Assembly: GCF_009671065.1 (NCBI RefSeq)
Contig: NZ_CP046027.1
Span: 1,116,001 to 1,180,000 of the forward strand
Reading direction: 5' to 3'
DNA length: 64,000 nucleotides
Origin: Neisseria brasiliensis
GTDB lineage: Bacteria > Pseudomonadota > Gammaproteobacteria > Burkholderiales > Neisseriaceae
Shown here one piece after another: positions 17,235 to 25,966 of this stretch. Position 1 is the first letter of the stretch, and every line of letters starts with the position of its first letter. The notes under the pieces were generated by a model. The model did no database searches and was not told the origin of the DNA. It saw only the letters and a list, made by a program, of their open reading frames with translations. The position numbers and the translations under genes were made by a program.

Positions 17235-18029
17235 ATGATTCAACTTGAAAACGTACACATCCGCCGCGGCAGTTTCGTGGTGGCCGACCAAATCAATCTG
17301 GCCTTTGAGCCGGGCAAGGTGTACACCATCCTCGGCCCCAACGGCACGGGCAAATCATCGCTGCTGAAAACCCTGTTCGGCGAAGTGGCGCACCAAGGCA
17401 GCATCCGCTACAAAGACGAGCATTTGAGCAAACTCACCCTGCAAAGCTGGCGCAAACGCATAGGCTATATGCCGCAAAACACTTTTGCCGAAGCCGCGTT
17501 GACCGCCTTGGAAGTGGTGCTGCTCGGCCGCATGGACGGCTTGGGGCTGCATGTTGGCGACGAGATGCTGCACGAAGCGGCCGGCATCATGGAATCGCTC
17601 GGCATTGCCCATCTGGCGCATCATGATGTGATGAACTTGAGCGGCGGCCAGCGGCAATTGGTGATGTTTGCCCAAGTGATGATGCACCGGCCGGAAATCC
17701 TGCTGCTCGATGAGCCTGTGTCCGCGCTGGACATGCACCATCAAATCAACCTGCTTGAGCGCGTGGTCAACTACACCCACGCCAACGGCCTGACCACGCT
17801 GATGGTGTTGCACGATTTGAGTTTGGCCGCGCAGTTTTCAGACGGCATCGTGTTAATCGGCGGTGGCAAAGTGCATGCCGAAGGTGCGCCGAAAGACGTG
17901 TTGCAGCCCGAATTAATCAGCCAGCTGTATCAAGTTGATGTCGAATTATTGTATGACCGCTTCGGCGCACCGGTGATCCGCCCTTTACGAAACAGGCCGT
18001 CTGAAAGCAGCCAAACCTTTACCGCTTAA
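17235..18029 (+). CDS. Iron-chelate ABC transporter ATP-binding protein
   Basis: 264 residues. Walker A is GPNGTGKSSLLK, the signature is LSGGQRQLVMFAQ and Walker B is ILLLDEPVSALD, followed by an H loop (VLHDLSLAAQF). It couples ATP hydrolysis to the FecCD-type permease. Only 11 bases separate it from the binding-protein gene, so they are co-transcribed. A DUS (GRLK-type codons in another frame) is embedded near the 3' end. Confidence 0.95.
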   Translation: MIQLENVHIRRGSFVVADQINLAFEPGKVYTILGPNGTGKSSLLKTLFGEVAHQGSIRYKDEHLSKLTLQSWRKRIGYMPQNTFAEAALTALEVVLLGRMDGLGLHVGDEMLHEAAGIMESLGIAHLAHHDVMNLSGGQRQLVMFAQVMMHRPEILLLDEPVSALDMHHQINLLERVVNYTHANGLTTLMVLHDLSLAAQFSDGIVLIGGGKVHAEGAPKDVLQPELISQLYQVDVELLYDRFGAPVIRPLRNRPSESSQTFTA

Positions 18030-18059
18030 TGTGTTTGAATCCATAAAAAGGAAACTGAA

Positions 18060-18491
18060 ATGAAAAAATCCCTGTTTGCCCTGTTGCTGACTGCTTCTGT
18101 CAGCGCGTTTGCCGCCAACCACGAAGTAAAAATGCTCAACAACGGTGCCGATGGCGGCATGGTGTTTGAGCCGGGTTTTGTTAAAGCCGCTGTCGGCGAT
18201 ACCGTCACCTTCAAGCCAACCCACAAAGGCCATTGGGTGCAAAGCAAAGCCGTGCCGGAAGGTGTGGAAAACTTTTTGTCGGAAGAAGATCAAGAATTTA
18301 CCCTGAAGCTGACCAAAGAAGGCGTGTATGTGTACACCTGCCCGCCGCACCGCATGATGAACATGAGCGGCGTGATTCAAGTCGGCAAGCCGGTTAACAA
18401 AGCCCAAGCGCAAGCGGCGGTGGACGAAATGGAAAAACGCGCCATGCAGAATAAAGGCCGTCTGAAAAAATATTTGGAACAAGTAAAATAA
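18060..18491 (+). CDS. Pseudoazurin (type 1 copper protein)
   Basis: 143 residues with a signal peptide ending in SAFA. Copper ligands are visible as H58 (HKGHW) and, in YTCPPHRMMNMSG, C94, H97 and M102, with the C-x2-H-x4-M spacing of pseudoazurins. It is a periplasmic electron carrier, in related organisms delivering electrons to nitrite reductase or cytochrome peroxidase. Its ribosome site is AAAAGGAAACTGAA. It follows the iron ABC operon by 30 bases and may be read from it. Confidence 0.9.
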   Translation: MKKSLFALLLTASVSAFAANHEVKMLNNGADGGMVFEPGFVKAAVGDTVTFKPTHKGHWVQSKAVPEGVENFLSEEDQEFTLKLTKEGVYVYTCPPHRMMNMSGVIQVGKPVNKAQAQAAVDEMEKRAMQNKGRLKKYLEQVK

Positions 18492-18493
18492 TC

Positions 18494-18518
18494 AAAGGCG
18501 GGTTTCCCGCCTTTTTTG
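18494..18518 (+). terminator. Non-DUS intrinsic terminator
   Basis: The stem GGCGGG/CCCGCC with loop TTT is followed by a T run. It is one of the few terminators here not built from uptake sequences. Confidence 0.85.
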
Positions 18519-18545
18519 TATTGTTAACCATCAAAAGACCCAACC

Positions 18546-19421
18546 ATGCTCACCATTACCACTTGCCGCTGCTATTCCGAACCACCGCCGAACTTAATCC
18601 CCTTGGCGCAAGCCCTGCAGCAACGCGGCATCGATACCCATTTCGACACTTGGCAAAACGCGCCGCAAACGCCGTTTATCCTGCCCTTGTGCGCATGGGA
18701 CTATGCCGACCAACCGGCTTCGTTTGCCCAATGGATAGATGCTGCCGTCGGCAACGGCCAGCATTTTCTCAATCCGCCCGAACTCATGCGCTGGAACATG
18801 AACAAGCGCTATCTCACCGATTTGGCCGCGCAGGGCATCAATGTGATTCCGACCGAATTTCTGCCGTGTGACGGGCAGTTTGGCGAAGCGCACAGGCAAG
18901 CCTTGCAAGATATTCTGTCCAGCAAACAATGGCCTGAAGCCGTGGTGAAACCCGCCATCGGCCAAAGCGGCAAAGGCGTGTGCAAAATCCGTGCAGGGGA
19001 AGCGTTGGGCGAAGCATGGGCAGACAGCGACATTTCAGACGGCCTGATGGTGCAGCCCTATATCCGCGACATCGAACAAGCAGGCGAAACTTCGCTGGTG
19101 TGTATCAACGGCCGCTTCAGCCACGCCGTGCGCCGCCAGCCGCCACAAGGCGAATGGCGCGCCAATTCCGCTTACGGCGTGACCATCTTGCCGGTGAATC
19201 CGCCCGATTTTGCCGTCGCCAATGCCGAAGCCGTGTTGCGCACCTTGCCCACAATGCCGCTGTATGCGCGGGTGGACGGCACCCTTATCGGCGATACTTT
19301 TCTGCTCAATGAATTGGAATTGATCGAACCGGCGCTGTATTTACACACTTGCGAGCCGGCGACTGCACGTTTTGCCGAAGCCGTGGCGGCGCGGATTGAA
19401 GCCATTCAGCGTGGGATGTGA
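18546..19421 (+). CDS. ATP-grasp domain protein
   Basis: 291 residues, soluble. ATP-grasp features include AVVKPAIGQSGKGVCKI (ATP-binding loop), LMVQPYI, and the metal site region ARVDGTLIGDTFLLNELELIEP. Members ligate a carboxylate to an amine via acyl phosphate, as RimK-like and cycloserine-ligase-like enzymes do. Substrate cannot be predicted. It stands alone between a terminator and a DUS hairpin. Confidence 0.82.
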   Translation: MLTITTCRCYSEPPPNLIPLAQALQQRGIDTHFDTWQNAPQTPFILPLCAWDYADQPASFAQWIDAAVGNGQHFLNPPELMRWNMNKRYLTDLAAQGINVIPTEFLPCDGQFGEAHRQALQDILSSKQWPEAVVKPAIGQSGKGVCKIRAGEALGEAWADSDISDGLMVQPYIRDIEQAGETSLVCINGRFSHAVRRQPPQGEWRANSAYGVTILPVNPPDFAVANAEAVLRTLPTMPLYARVDGTLIGDTFLLNELELIEPALYLHTCEPATARFAEAVAARIEAIQRGM

Positions 19422-19519
19422 AGTTGTGGCGGCTGAAAGAGATTTTGACTCAAGCCGAATGTGTAGAAAATAACCGCATTGGATTTGGCAAAGCAATTTT
19501 ACCTATCCCAGCAACTGAT

Positions 19520-19544
19520 CCCCTCTCCCGTCTGGCGGGAGAGG
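19520..19544. repeat. Short inverted repeat, REP-like
   Basis: CCTCTCCC GTCTGG CGGGAGAGG forms a stem, followed by a second AGGGAGAGGG. Such sequences occur as dispersed intergenic repeats in many proteobacteria. There is no gene in the 236 bases between the ATP-grasp and BolA genes. Confidence 0.4.
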
Positions 19545-19601
19545 ACTAGGGAGAGGGTGGCTTGGTGATGAGCAATGATTTTGCTTTAAAGTCCCATAAA
19601 C

Positions 19602-19643
19602 AAAAGGCCGTCTGAAAACGCATAACGCTTTCAGACGGCCTTT
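19602..19643. terminator. DUS hairpin, convergent genes
   Basis: An inverted DUS pair between the plus-strand ATP-grasp gene and the minus-strand BolA gene. Confidence 0.75.
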
Positions 19644-19657
19644 GTTCTGCACAAAAA

Positions 19658-19906
19658 TTACCCCTGTTTTGCTGCCCATTCTTCAGGGGTTGCGGCTACG
19701 GAAATCGACAGGGCGTGCAATTCATTGCTGGCCAATTTTTCTTTCAAACCGTCTTTAATCAAGCGGTGGCGCGCCAAACGGGCTTTGCCTTCGAATGCGG
19801 ATGACACAATCACGGCAAAGAAATGGTGGCCGTCGCCTTCCACTTCAACGTGTTGGCATGGCGCCACGGCTTCAATCATGGCTTTGACTTGTTCGGGGGT
19901 TAACAT
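19658..19906 (-). CDS. BolA/IbaG-family protein
   Basis: 82 residues. The BolA fold motif is present (VEVEGDGHHFFAVIVSSAFEGKARLARHRLI), ending in the helix with HALSISVAATPEEW. Family members form [2Fe-2S] complexes with monothiol glutaredoxins. The short length and sequence suggest the IbaG (YrbA) branch. Confidence 0.88.
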   Translation of the reverse strand: MLTPEQVKAMIEAVAPCQHVEVEGDGHHFFAVIVSSAFEGKARLARHRLIKDGLKEKLASNELHALSISVAATPEEWAAKQG

Positions 19907-19971
19907 GGCGTGTTCCTTTGTTCAGATGATGGCTGCACATTATACAGAATAATCTTTTGAAATGAATGATA

Positions 19972-20012
19972 AAAGGCCGTCTGAATATTCAATGTGCCAT
20001 TCAGACGGCCTG
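19972..20012. terminator. DUS hairpin
   Basis: An inverted DUS pair just downstream of the glycosyltransferase gene ending at 20016. It also lies in the promoter region of the bolA-type gene's downstream side. Confidence 0.7.
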
Positions 20013-20015
20013 TTA

Positions 20016-21032
20016 TCAACCACGCGCCCACACGTTTTCCACCATTTTATCCACAGGCTCGCGGCAGCCATCGGCCAGCCAATTGGCCACTGCGGCGGCG
20101 GTGTCGGGAAAGTGCATCGGTGCGGGGTTGGGGCGTTGCAGCCATTGGTGCAAGGTGTCGGCATCGAAGTGATGCATCACATCGGCAGCGGCCATGGTTT
20201 GCAATATTTTGGCGTTAGATACTTGTTCTACTTGATTATCCAGCGGTCGCACCAGTAATTTTTTGCCCAGCGCCATCACTTCGCTGCACAAGCCGAAGCC
20301 GGCATTGCAAATCACGCCGCTGCATTCGGCGGTGTCGCGCGGAAAAGCGGTGCGTGAGAAAGGATGCACTTCAATCAGGCCGTCTGAAATCATGTTATCC
20401 ACAGCCGCGTAAATCCGAAAACGCTGCTGCGGTGCGCTACGCAGCCATGCTTGCACTTGCGCCAAATCTTCAAACGGCAGATACACCAGCACAAAGCCTT
20501 TATCGTCAATCGGATGCGGATTGGCCTGAATCAGCGGCGGCAGAATCGGTTGGCCGAATGATTGCCAATGTACGCCCAAATAATCGTCGGCAGGGGCAAA
20601 GGCGTTCAAACCGTAGGGCAGCAGCGGTGGTGGTGGCACATCGGCCAGCGGATACAAGAGCGCATATTGGTGCGCCAAACCGACCGAGCGCACACCCTGC
20701 CGCCGCGCCGCCCATGCGCTCACGGGTTCGAAATCGGTCAGCACCAAATTGTAAGCGCGCGTGTCCAAGGCCAACACATCCTGCACAAAGCGGTAAGGGC
20801 GGGCATCGGCCAAGGTGTCGAAATAGCGCACGCGGCCTTCCTGCATGCGGTAGGTGAAGCCGCGAAAGGTGCGGTAATCGCCGAAGCATTCCATATCAAA
20901 ATAGGCGTTTTTATCGCGACCGCTGAACACAAAATCCACTTCAATCCCCCGCGCCTGCAACGCGGGCAGCATGGCGCGGGCGCGGGTAATGTGGCCGTTG
21001 CCGGTGGCTTGTACGCCATACAAAATCTTCAT
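20016..21032 (-). CDS. MurG-like glycosyltransferase (MJ1255/VC2487 type)
   Basis: 338 residues. It begins MKILYGVQATGNGHITRA, the glycine-rich acceptor loop of GT-B fold enzymes with the GxGH motif. A C-terminal nucleotide-sugar region reads CNAGFGLCSEVMALGKKLLVRP. This matches a small family annotated as MJ1255/VC2487 glycosyltransferases, whose substrate is not established. The PAP2 phosphatase gene lies 4 bases upstream, suggesting a joint role in lipid-linked glycan metabolism (inference). Confidence 0.82.
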   Translation of the reverse strand: MKILYGVQATGNGHITRARAMLPALQARGIEVDFVFSGRDKNAYFDMECFGDYRTFRGFTYRMQEGRVRYFDTLADARPYRFVQDVLALDTRAYNLVLTDFEPVSAWAARRQGVRSVGLAHQYALLYPLADVPPPPLLPYGLNAFAPADDYLGVHWQSFGQPILPPLIQANPHPIDDKGFVLVYLPFEDLAQVQAWLRSAPQQRFRIYAAVDNMISDGLIEVHPFSRTAFPRDTAECSGVICNAGFGLCSEVMALGKKLLVRPLDNQVEQVSNAKILQTMAAADVMHHFDADTLHQWLQRPNPAPMHFPDTAAAVANWLADGCREPVDKMVENVWARG

Positions 21033-21036
21033 TTTT

Positions 21037-21570
21037 TCAACCCATCACATAAAGCGCCGTCTCGCCGCATAATACGCCCAAGGCAGCACCGGCGGCAATG
21101 TCGGAAGGATAATGCACGCCCAGCATAATGCGCGATAAACCGATGAATACTGCCAGCACATAAGCCACCGGCGCAAACATCGGGAAAAAGGCCGCAATCA
21201 GTGTGGCGAACACAAACGCAGCGGCGGTGTGCCCCGATGGAAAACTGAATTTGTCCGAAGGCGTAATCAGCGCATTCAAATCGCGCACGCCTTTTTTCGG
21301 CCGGTCGCGGCGGATGCTGTTTTTCAGCACCCAATACAACGGCAATTCCAAGGCATAAGCGGCCAAACCGGCGTAAAAAAAGGCAGCTCCTGCTGCGCCG
21401 CCCCAAAGCCAAACCATCAAACCGACCGCCGCATACAAAGGCCCGTCGCCCAAACGCGAGATTTGGCGGCTGATGAACCCGATGGCGCGGATGCGGCTGT
21501 GGCGGTTGAGCCAAAACAATAATTCGGTGTCGATTCCGTGAATTTTCAATAAGGCAGACGGCGTTTTCAT
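21037..21570 (-). CDS. PAP2-family phosphatase, probable undecaprenyl-diphosphatase
   Basis: 177 residues with four to five hydrophobic segments. The three phosphatase motifs are complete: K-x6-RP in KNSIRRDRPK, PSGHT, and SR-x5-H-x3-D in SRIMLGVHYPSD. An active-site facing the periplasm would dephosphorylate C55-PP or another lipid phosphate. First gene of a two-gene minus-strand unit with the glycosyltransferase. Confidence 0.87.
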   Translation of the reverse strand: MKTPSALLKIHGIDTELLFWLNRHSRIRAIGFISRQISRLGDGPLYAAVGLMVWLWGGAAGAAFFYAGLAAYALELPLYWVLKNSIRRDRPKKGVRDLNALITPSDKFSFPSGHTAAAFVFATLIAAFFPMFAPVAYVLAVFIGLSRIMLGVHYPSDIAAGAALGVLCGETALYVMG

Positions 21571-21682
21571 GGGGCGCTCCTTTTTTGGTTTCTCATTGAT
21601 TTATGGCCTTATTATGGGCAAAAGATTGTGTCAGCAGCATGACAAGGCTGAAAAGTGATGATGCAGCGTGGGCAAAGCGAGA

Positions 21683-21719
21683 CAGGCCGTCTGAAAGGTA
21701 GATGATTCTTTCAGACGGC
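21683..21719. terminator. DUS hairpin
   Basis: An inverted DUS pair upstream of the PAP2 gene, directly abutting the miniature repeat that starts at 21720. Confidence 0.6.
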
Positions 21720-21917
21720 GAGACCTTTGCACAATCTCAAGAACCACCAATAAAAACCCTAAAGGCCGTCATTCCCGCGTAGGCGGGAATCCATCGTAGC
21801 CTCTAAGAAACCTATTTTATTCAAAAGCTTGTTATTCTTAAAAATGGATTCCCGCCTACGCGGGAATGATGGCGGTTTTGTGTGTGCAAGCTTTTGAAGG
21901 AGTTTTACAAAGGTCTC
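21720..21917. repeat. IS5-end miniature element containing a dRS3-bounded neisserial mosaic unit
   Basis: The ends are AGACCTTTGC on the left and ACAAAGGTCT on the right, the IS5-type terminal repeat also seen at 25783, 49889 and 52143. The interior differs. Two copies of the 20-base dRS3 repeat (21771-21790 and 21848-21867, ATTCCCGCGTAGGCGGGAAT) flank a 57-base unit, as in neisserial intergenic mosaic elements. The 470-base gap between the PAP2 gene and lldD therefore holds repeats, not genes. dRS3 is known as an integration target of filamentous Neisseria phages, but no phage is present here. Confidence 0.75.
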
Positions 21918-22040
21918 GGCCTGAGATAACTTAAAAATCATCTCATCAGATGAAATTTCGCTCAAAAACGATTACAATGAGTTTCTTAATAAATAAAAAT
22001 CACAATCAAATTTATTTAACCCTGTTTTCGGAGCCGATTT

Positions 22041-23228
22041 ATGATTATTTCATCCGCAAGTGATTACCGCGAAGGCGCGCGCCGCCGTCTGCCGCCATTT
22101 TTGTTCCACTACATCGATGGCGGTGCCTATGCCGAACGCACGCTGGAGCGCAATGTGTCCGACTTGGCCGACATCGCCCTGCGCCAACGCGTGTTGCGCG
22201 ATATGTCCGAGCTGGATTTGGGCATTGAATTATTCGGTGAAAAACTGACCATGCCCGTCGCCCTGTCGCCCGTCGGTCTGACCGGTATGTACGCCCGCCG
22301 CGGTGAAGTACAGGCTGCGCGCGCTGCCGACAAAAAAGGCATTCCGTTTACCTTGTCGACCGTATCCGTGTGCCCAATTGAAGAAGTGGTGCCGCAGATT
22401 CAGCGGCCGATGTGGTTTCAGCTTTATGTGTTAAAAGACCGCGGCTTTATGACCAACGCCTTGGAACGCGCCAAAGCCGCCGGCTGCTCGACACTGGTGT
22501 TTACCGTCGATATGCCCACCCCCGGCGCACGCTACCGCGATGCCCATTCCGGCATGAGCGGCCCCAACGCCGCCATGCGCCGCTACCTGCAAGCCGTGTT
22601 GCATCCGCAATGGGCATACGATGTCGGCATCCACGGCAAACCGCATGATTTGGGCAATATTTCCAAATACATGGGCAAAGCCGTTGGCTTGGAAGACTAC
22701 ATGGGTTATCTCGGCGCCAACTTCGATCCGTCGATTTCGTGGAAAGATTTGCAATGGATTCGCGATTTCTGGGAAGGCCCGATGATCATCAAGGGCATTC
22801 TCGACCCCGATGATGCACGAGATGCGGTGAAATTCGGCGCCGACGGCATTGTCGTGTCCAACCACGGCGGCCGCCAGCTCGATGGTGTGTTGTCGTCCGC
22901 CCGCGCCATGCCCGCCATTGCCGATGCCGTGAAAGGCGACATCAAAATCTTAGCCGACTCGGGCATCCGCAACGGCCTCGACGTGGTGCGCATGATTGCT
23001 CTTGGCGTCGACTGCACCATGATTGGTCGCGCCTTTATCTACGCGCTGGCGACCGACGGCGAAGCCGGTGTCGCCAACCTGCTGAATCTGTTTGAAAAAG
23101 AAATGCGCGTCGCCATGACCTTGACCAGCTGCCGCAACATCAGCGAAATCACCGCCGATTGCTTGGTACAGGCGGAAAATGTGCTGAAAAACCCGAATGC
23201 TTTGCGTGAAGTGTTGGGTGGTGAGTAA
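22041..23228 (+). CDS. lldD: L-lactate dehydrogenase (FMN, quinone-linked)
   Basis: 395 residues. Signatures of the FMN-dependent alpha-hydroxy-acid oxidase family include ISSASDYREGARRRLPPFLFHYIDGGA at the start and the active-site VSNHGGRQLDG with its catalytic histidine. It oxidises L-lactate to pyruvate and passes electrons to the respiratory chain at the inner membrane. Monocistronic with its own DUS terminator. Confidence 0.95.
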   Translation: MIISSASDYREGARRRLPPFLFHYIDGGAYAERTLERNVSDLADIALRQRVLRDMSELDLGIELFGEKLTMPVALSPVGLTGMYARRGEVQAARAADKKGIPFTLSTVSVCPIEEVVPQIQRPMWFQLYVLKDRGFMTNALERAKAAGCSTLVFTVDMPTPGARYRDAHSGMSGPNAAMRRYLQAVLHPQWAYDVGIHGKPHDLGNISKYMGKAVGLEDYMGYLGANFDPSISWKDLQWIRDFWEGPMIIKGILDPDDARDAVKFGADGIVVSNHGGRQLDGVLSSARAMPAIADAVKGDIKILADSGIRNGLDVVRMIALGVDCTMIGRAFIYALATDGEAGVANLLNLFEKEMRVAMTLTSCRNISEITADCLVQAENVLKNPNALREVLGGE

Positions 23229-23255
23229 TTGAATTAGTAGTTTGAGAAGAAGGAA

Positions 23256-23291
23256 AAGGCCGTCTGAAAGTTTGTCTTTCAGACGGCCTTG
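23256..23291. terminator. DUS hairpin after lldD
   Basis: An inverted DUS pair 27 bases beyond the lldD stop. The AT-rich 210 bases that follow (to 23506) hold no ORF and are presumably the promoter region of the cytochrome operon. Confidence 0.75.
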
Positions 23292-23506
23292 TGTTGTCTG
23301 CAGGTTATGCCGGTTAATCATTTATGTGACATTAAAGAATTGAGTCAAATCAAAAAATTTTATTTTTTACAACTTATAGGCTTGTCAAAACATACAATTT
23401 CGATTAATTTATCAATTAAGATATAAGAATAAAAACATATATAAAATAGATAATGTAATTTGGATTCACGCTTCTTCCTGACAATCCAACCAGCGAAGGA
23501 TCGGTT

Positions 23507-24862
23507 ATGAACAAACTGACCAAATTAGTAGGGTTTGCTCTTGCTGCGCTTGGTGTGGCGTATGGCGGCAGTTTTGCATTGAATGCGTACCGTACCGAAA
23601 GTGTGCAGCACGAGATTGATTTTAGCGATACGCAAATCCGCCGCGGTGAATATGTGGCGCGGCTGGCGGATTGCTATGCCTGCCACACCGCACCGCAAGG
23701 GCAACCGTTTGCAGGCGGTTTGGCCATGCATACACCGATTGGCGCGATTTACAGCACCAACATCACCCCCGACCCTGAAACGGGTATCGGTTCTTACAGT
23801 TATGCCGATTTTAAGGCGGCCGTGCAACACGGTATCGCGCCTAACAGCAAACCGCTTTATCCAGCCATGCCTTATACGTCTTATGTGGTGATGTCGGATG
23901 AAGAGATTCAAGCCATGTATGCCTATTTTATGAAAGGCGTTTCCCCGGTCAAACAAGCCAATGCTGACAGCACGATTGCGCCGGTGTTGAATTGGCGCTG
24001 GCCGCTGGCTTATTGGCAGGCGGTGTTTGCGCCCAAGCGTGAATTTGTCAGCCTGCCCGAAAGCAATGCCCGTGTGAACCGCGGTAAATATCTGGTGGAA
24101 GGCGCAGGGCATTGCGGCGCCTGCCATACACCGCGTGGTGTAGCGTATCAGGAAAAAGCCTTGAGCGAAGACGGCACGCATTTCTTAAGCGGCGCGGTGA
24201 TTGACGGCTGGCGCGCAAAAAGCTTGCGCGGCGATGCCCGTGGTTTGGCTTCGTGGAGCGCGGAAGAGTTGGCCGAATTCTTCAAAAGCGGCCGCACCGA
24301 CCGCAGCGCGGCTTTTGGCGCGATGGCCGAAGTGGTGGAACACAGCACCCAATATTGGAACGATGAAGACATCGCATCAATGGCGGAATATTTGAAAACG
24401 CTGCCTGCCGCCGCCAATCAGGAAACCAAGCTGGCCGACAAACCGGATACCACGACTGATATGCTGCGCAGCGGGCAATACGCCAACCGCGGTGCCTTAT
24501 TGTATGCGGAACACTGCATGGCCTGTCATCGCGCCGACGGCAACGGCGTAGCCAGAATTTTCCCGGCACTCAACCGCAACAGCGCCGTGTATTCGCAACA
24601 AGCGCAGTCGGTGATTCAGGTGACGCTGGAAGGCGGCCGTTCGCCGCATACCCGACATGATGTCATGACCTTCAGTATGCCGGCCTTTAAGCATTTGAGT
24701 GATGATGATGTAGCGGATTTGGTGAATTTCGTGCGCAACGGTTGGCACAACCAAGCACCGGAAATCAGCCGCAAAGAAGTGGCGGAAATCCGCCGGTTCG
24801 TCAACAGCAAGGCACCGAATATCGTGCCGGCCCATCACCAACAAGGAGCGCATCATGAATAA
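23507..24862 (+). CDS. Triheme cytochrome c, alcohol/gluconate-dehydrogenase subunit type
   Basis: 451 residues. An N-terminal hydrophobic segment (residues 8-25) serves as signal or anchor. Three CxxCH heme sites are visible: CYACH (56-60), CGACH (203-207) and CMACH (337-341). Each begins a separate cytochrome domain, as in the cytochrome subunit of membrane-bound alcohol, sorbitol or gluconate dehydrogenases. No dehydrogenase gene is adjacent. Its 3' end overlaps the start of the TsdA-type gene by 8 bases, so it probably passes electrons for that enzyme (inference). Confidence 0.88.
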   Translation: MNKLTKLVGFALAALGVAYGGSFALNAYRTESVQHEIDFSDTQIRRGEYVARLADCYACHTAPQGQPFAGGLAMHTPIGAIYSTNITPDPETGIGSYSYADFKAAVQHGIAPNSKPLYPAMPYTSYVVMSDEEIQAMYAYFMKGVSPVKQANADSTIAPVLNWRWPLAYWQAVFAPKREFVSLPESNARVNRGKYLVEGAGHCGACHTPRGVAYQEKALSEDGTHFLSGAVIDGWRAKSLRGDARGLASWSAEELAEFFKSGRTDRSAAFGAMAEVVEHSTQYWNDEDIASMAEYLKTLPAAANQETKLADKPDTTTDMLRSGQYANRGALLYAEHCMACHRADGNGVARIFPALNRNSAVYSQQAQSVIQVTLEGGRSPHTRHDVMTFSMPAFKHLSDDDVADLVNFVRNGWHNQAPEISRKEVAEIRRFVNSKAPNIVPAHHQQGAHHE

Positions 24863-25772
24863 ATCTATCCTTTGGGCTGCCGTATTGTCGGGATTGGTTT
24901 TGTCTGCATGCGGCCAACCCGCTGCCGAAACCGCGCACAACGGCGCCACTACCCAAGCGCAAACCTATCCGATTGTGACCGGTAAAGGTGCGGATAAAAA
25001 AGTAGTGGGCGAATACACCGTGCCTTCTGATGACGATATCGACAAACAACCCAATGCCGCGCAAATCCGCTATGGTCAGCGTTTAATGAATGAGACCAAG
25101 CGCCTGTTGCCGCAGCATGTGGGCAGCCATATGAACTGCAGCAGCTGCCATATCGCACAAGGAAAAGTGCCGGGCGGCAATCCGTATATCAATACCTACA
25201 ATTCTTATCCGCGCGTGATGCCGCGCCCGGGTAAAGAAATTGATTTGGTCGGGCGGATTAACGGCTGTTTCCAACGCTCGATGAACGGCAAACCGCTGCC
25301 TAAAGACGGCGAAGAAATGCAGGCCATGATTGCCTATATCAAATGGATGGGGCAAGGCGTGCCGAAAGGGCAGCGTGTGGATATTCAAAACGCGGTCGAT
25401 ATCGACACCAATCTGGTGCCGGATCCTGTGCGCGGCAAAACGCTTTACGCCCAACATTGCGCCGCCTGCCACGGCAGCAATGGCGAAGGTAAAAAAGACG
25501 GTTTGGGGCAATATGCGTTTCCGCCGCTGTGGGGCGACGAATCGTTCAATATCGGCGCAGGCATGGCGCGAACCTATAAAGCCGCCGCGTTTATCAAAGC
25601 CGCTATGCCGATGGGTGTGCAAACACATGGCATGTGGGGCGAGGGCGGTGTATTGAGTGACCAAGATGCGGTGGACATTGCCGAATATTTTACCCATCAG
25701 CCGCGTCCTGATTTTGCCGGCAAGGTGAATGATTGGCCGAATGGCGGTAAGCCGAAAGATGCACGTTATTGA
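24855..25772 (+). CDS. tsdA: TsdA-type diheme thiosulfate dehydrogenase, lipoprotein
   Basis: 305 residues. A lipoprotein signal ends in LSAC. Two heme sites are CSSCH (about residues 95-99) and CAACH (about 197-201). Between them lies GRINGCFQRSMNGK, the TsdA hallmark that includes the cysteine used as a heme axial ligand. TsdA oxidises thiosulfate to tetrathionate in the periplasm (some members run in reverse). The ATG overlaps the previous gene's stop (ATGAATAA), showing translational coupling with the triheme cytochrome. Confidence 0.82.
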   Translation: MNKSILWAAVLSGLVLSACGQPAAETAHNGATTQAQTYPIVTGKGADKKVVGEYTVPSDDDIDKQPNAAQIRYGQRLMNETKRLLPQHVGSHMNCSSCHIAQGKVPGGNPYINTYNSYPRVMPRPGKEIDLVGRINGCFQRSMNGKPLPKDGEEMQAMIAYIKWMGQGVPKGQRVDIQNAVDIDTNLVPDPVRGKTLYAQHCAACHGSNGEGKKDGLGQYAFPPLWGDESFNIGAGMARTYKAAAFIKAAMPMGVQTHGMWGEGGVLSDQDAVDIAEYFTHQPRPDFAGKVNDWPNGGKPKDARY

Positions 25773-25782
25773 TGATTAGGCC

Positions 25783-25925
25783 GAGACCTTTGCAAAACCC
25801 TAGATTTGAGTGCAGTTCAAAGTTATAGCAGCGCAGAAAGCGCAGACATATCACTTAGATAGGCAAGCTTTCGAGCAGCGCATAACGAAGAAATGTGCCA
25901 AAGATGGGGATTTTGCAAAGGTCTT
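25783..25925. repeat. IS5-end miniature repeat, full copy
   Basis: About 143 bases with terminal inverted repeats GAGACCTTTGCAAAA / TTTTGCAAAGGTCTT. It shares almost its entire interior with 49889-50032 and, inverted, with 52143-52276 (for example TATAGCAGCGCAG and CGAGCAGCGCATAACG). It has no coding capacity, so it looks like a non-autonomous element mobilised by an IS5-family transposase. Confidence 0.8.
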
Positions 25926-25964
25926 AGGCCGTCTGAAAGATAATTTTTCAGACGGCCTTTTACT
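25926..25964. terminator. DUS hairpin, convergent genes
   Basis: An inverted DUS pair between the TsdA-type gene (plus) and the NCS1-type permease gene (minus), adjoining the miniature repeat. Confidence 0.75.
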
Positions 25965-25966
25965 AT

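Noticed and set aside
21771..21867. Prophage attachment at dRS3
   Set aside because: dRS3 is a known phage target, but no phage gene lies nearby in the window.
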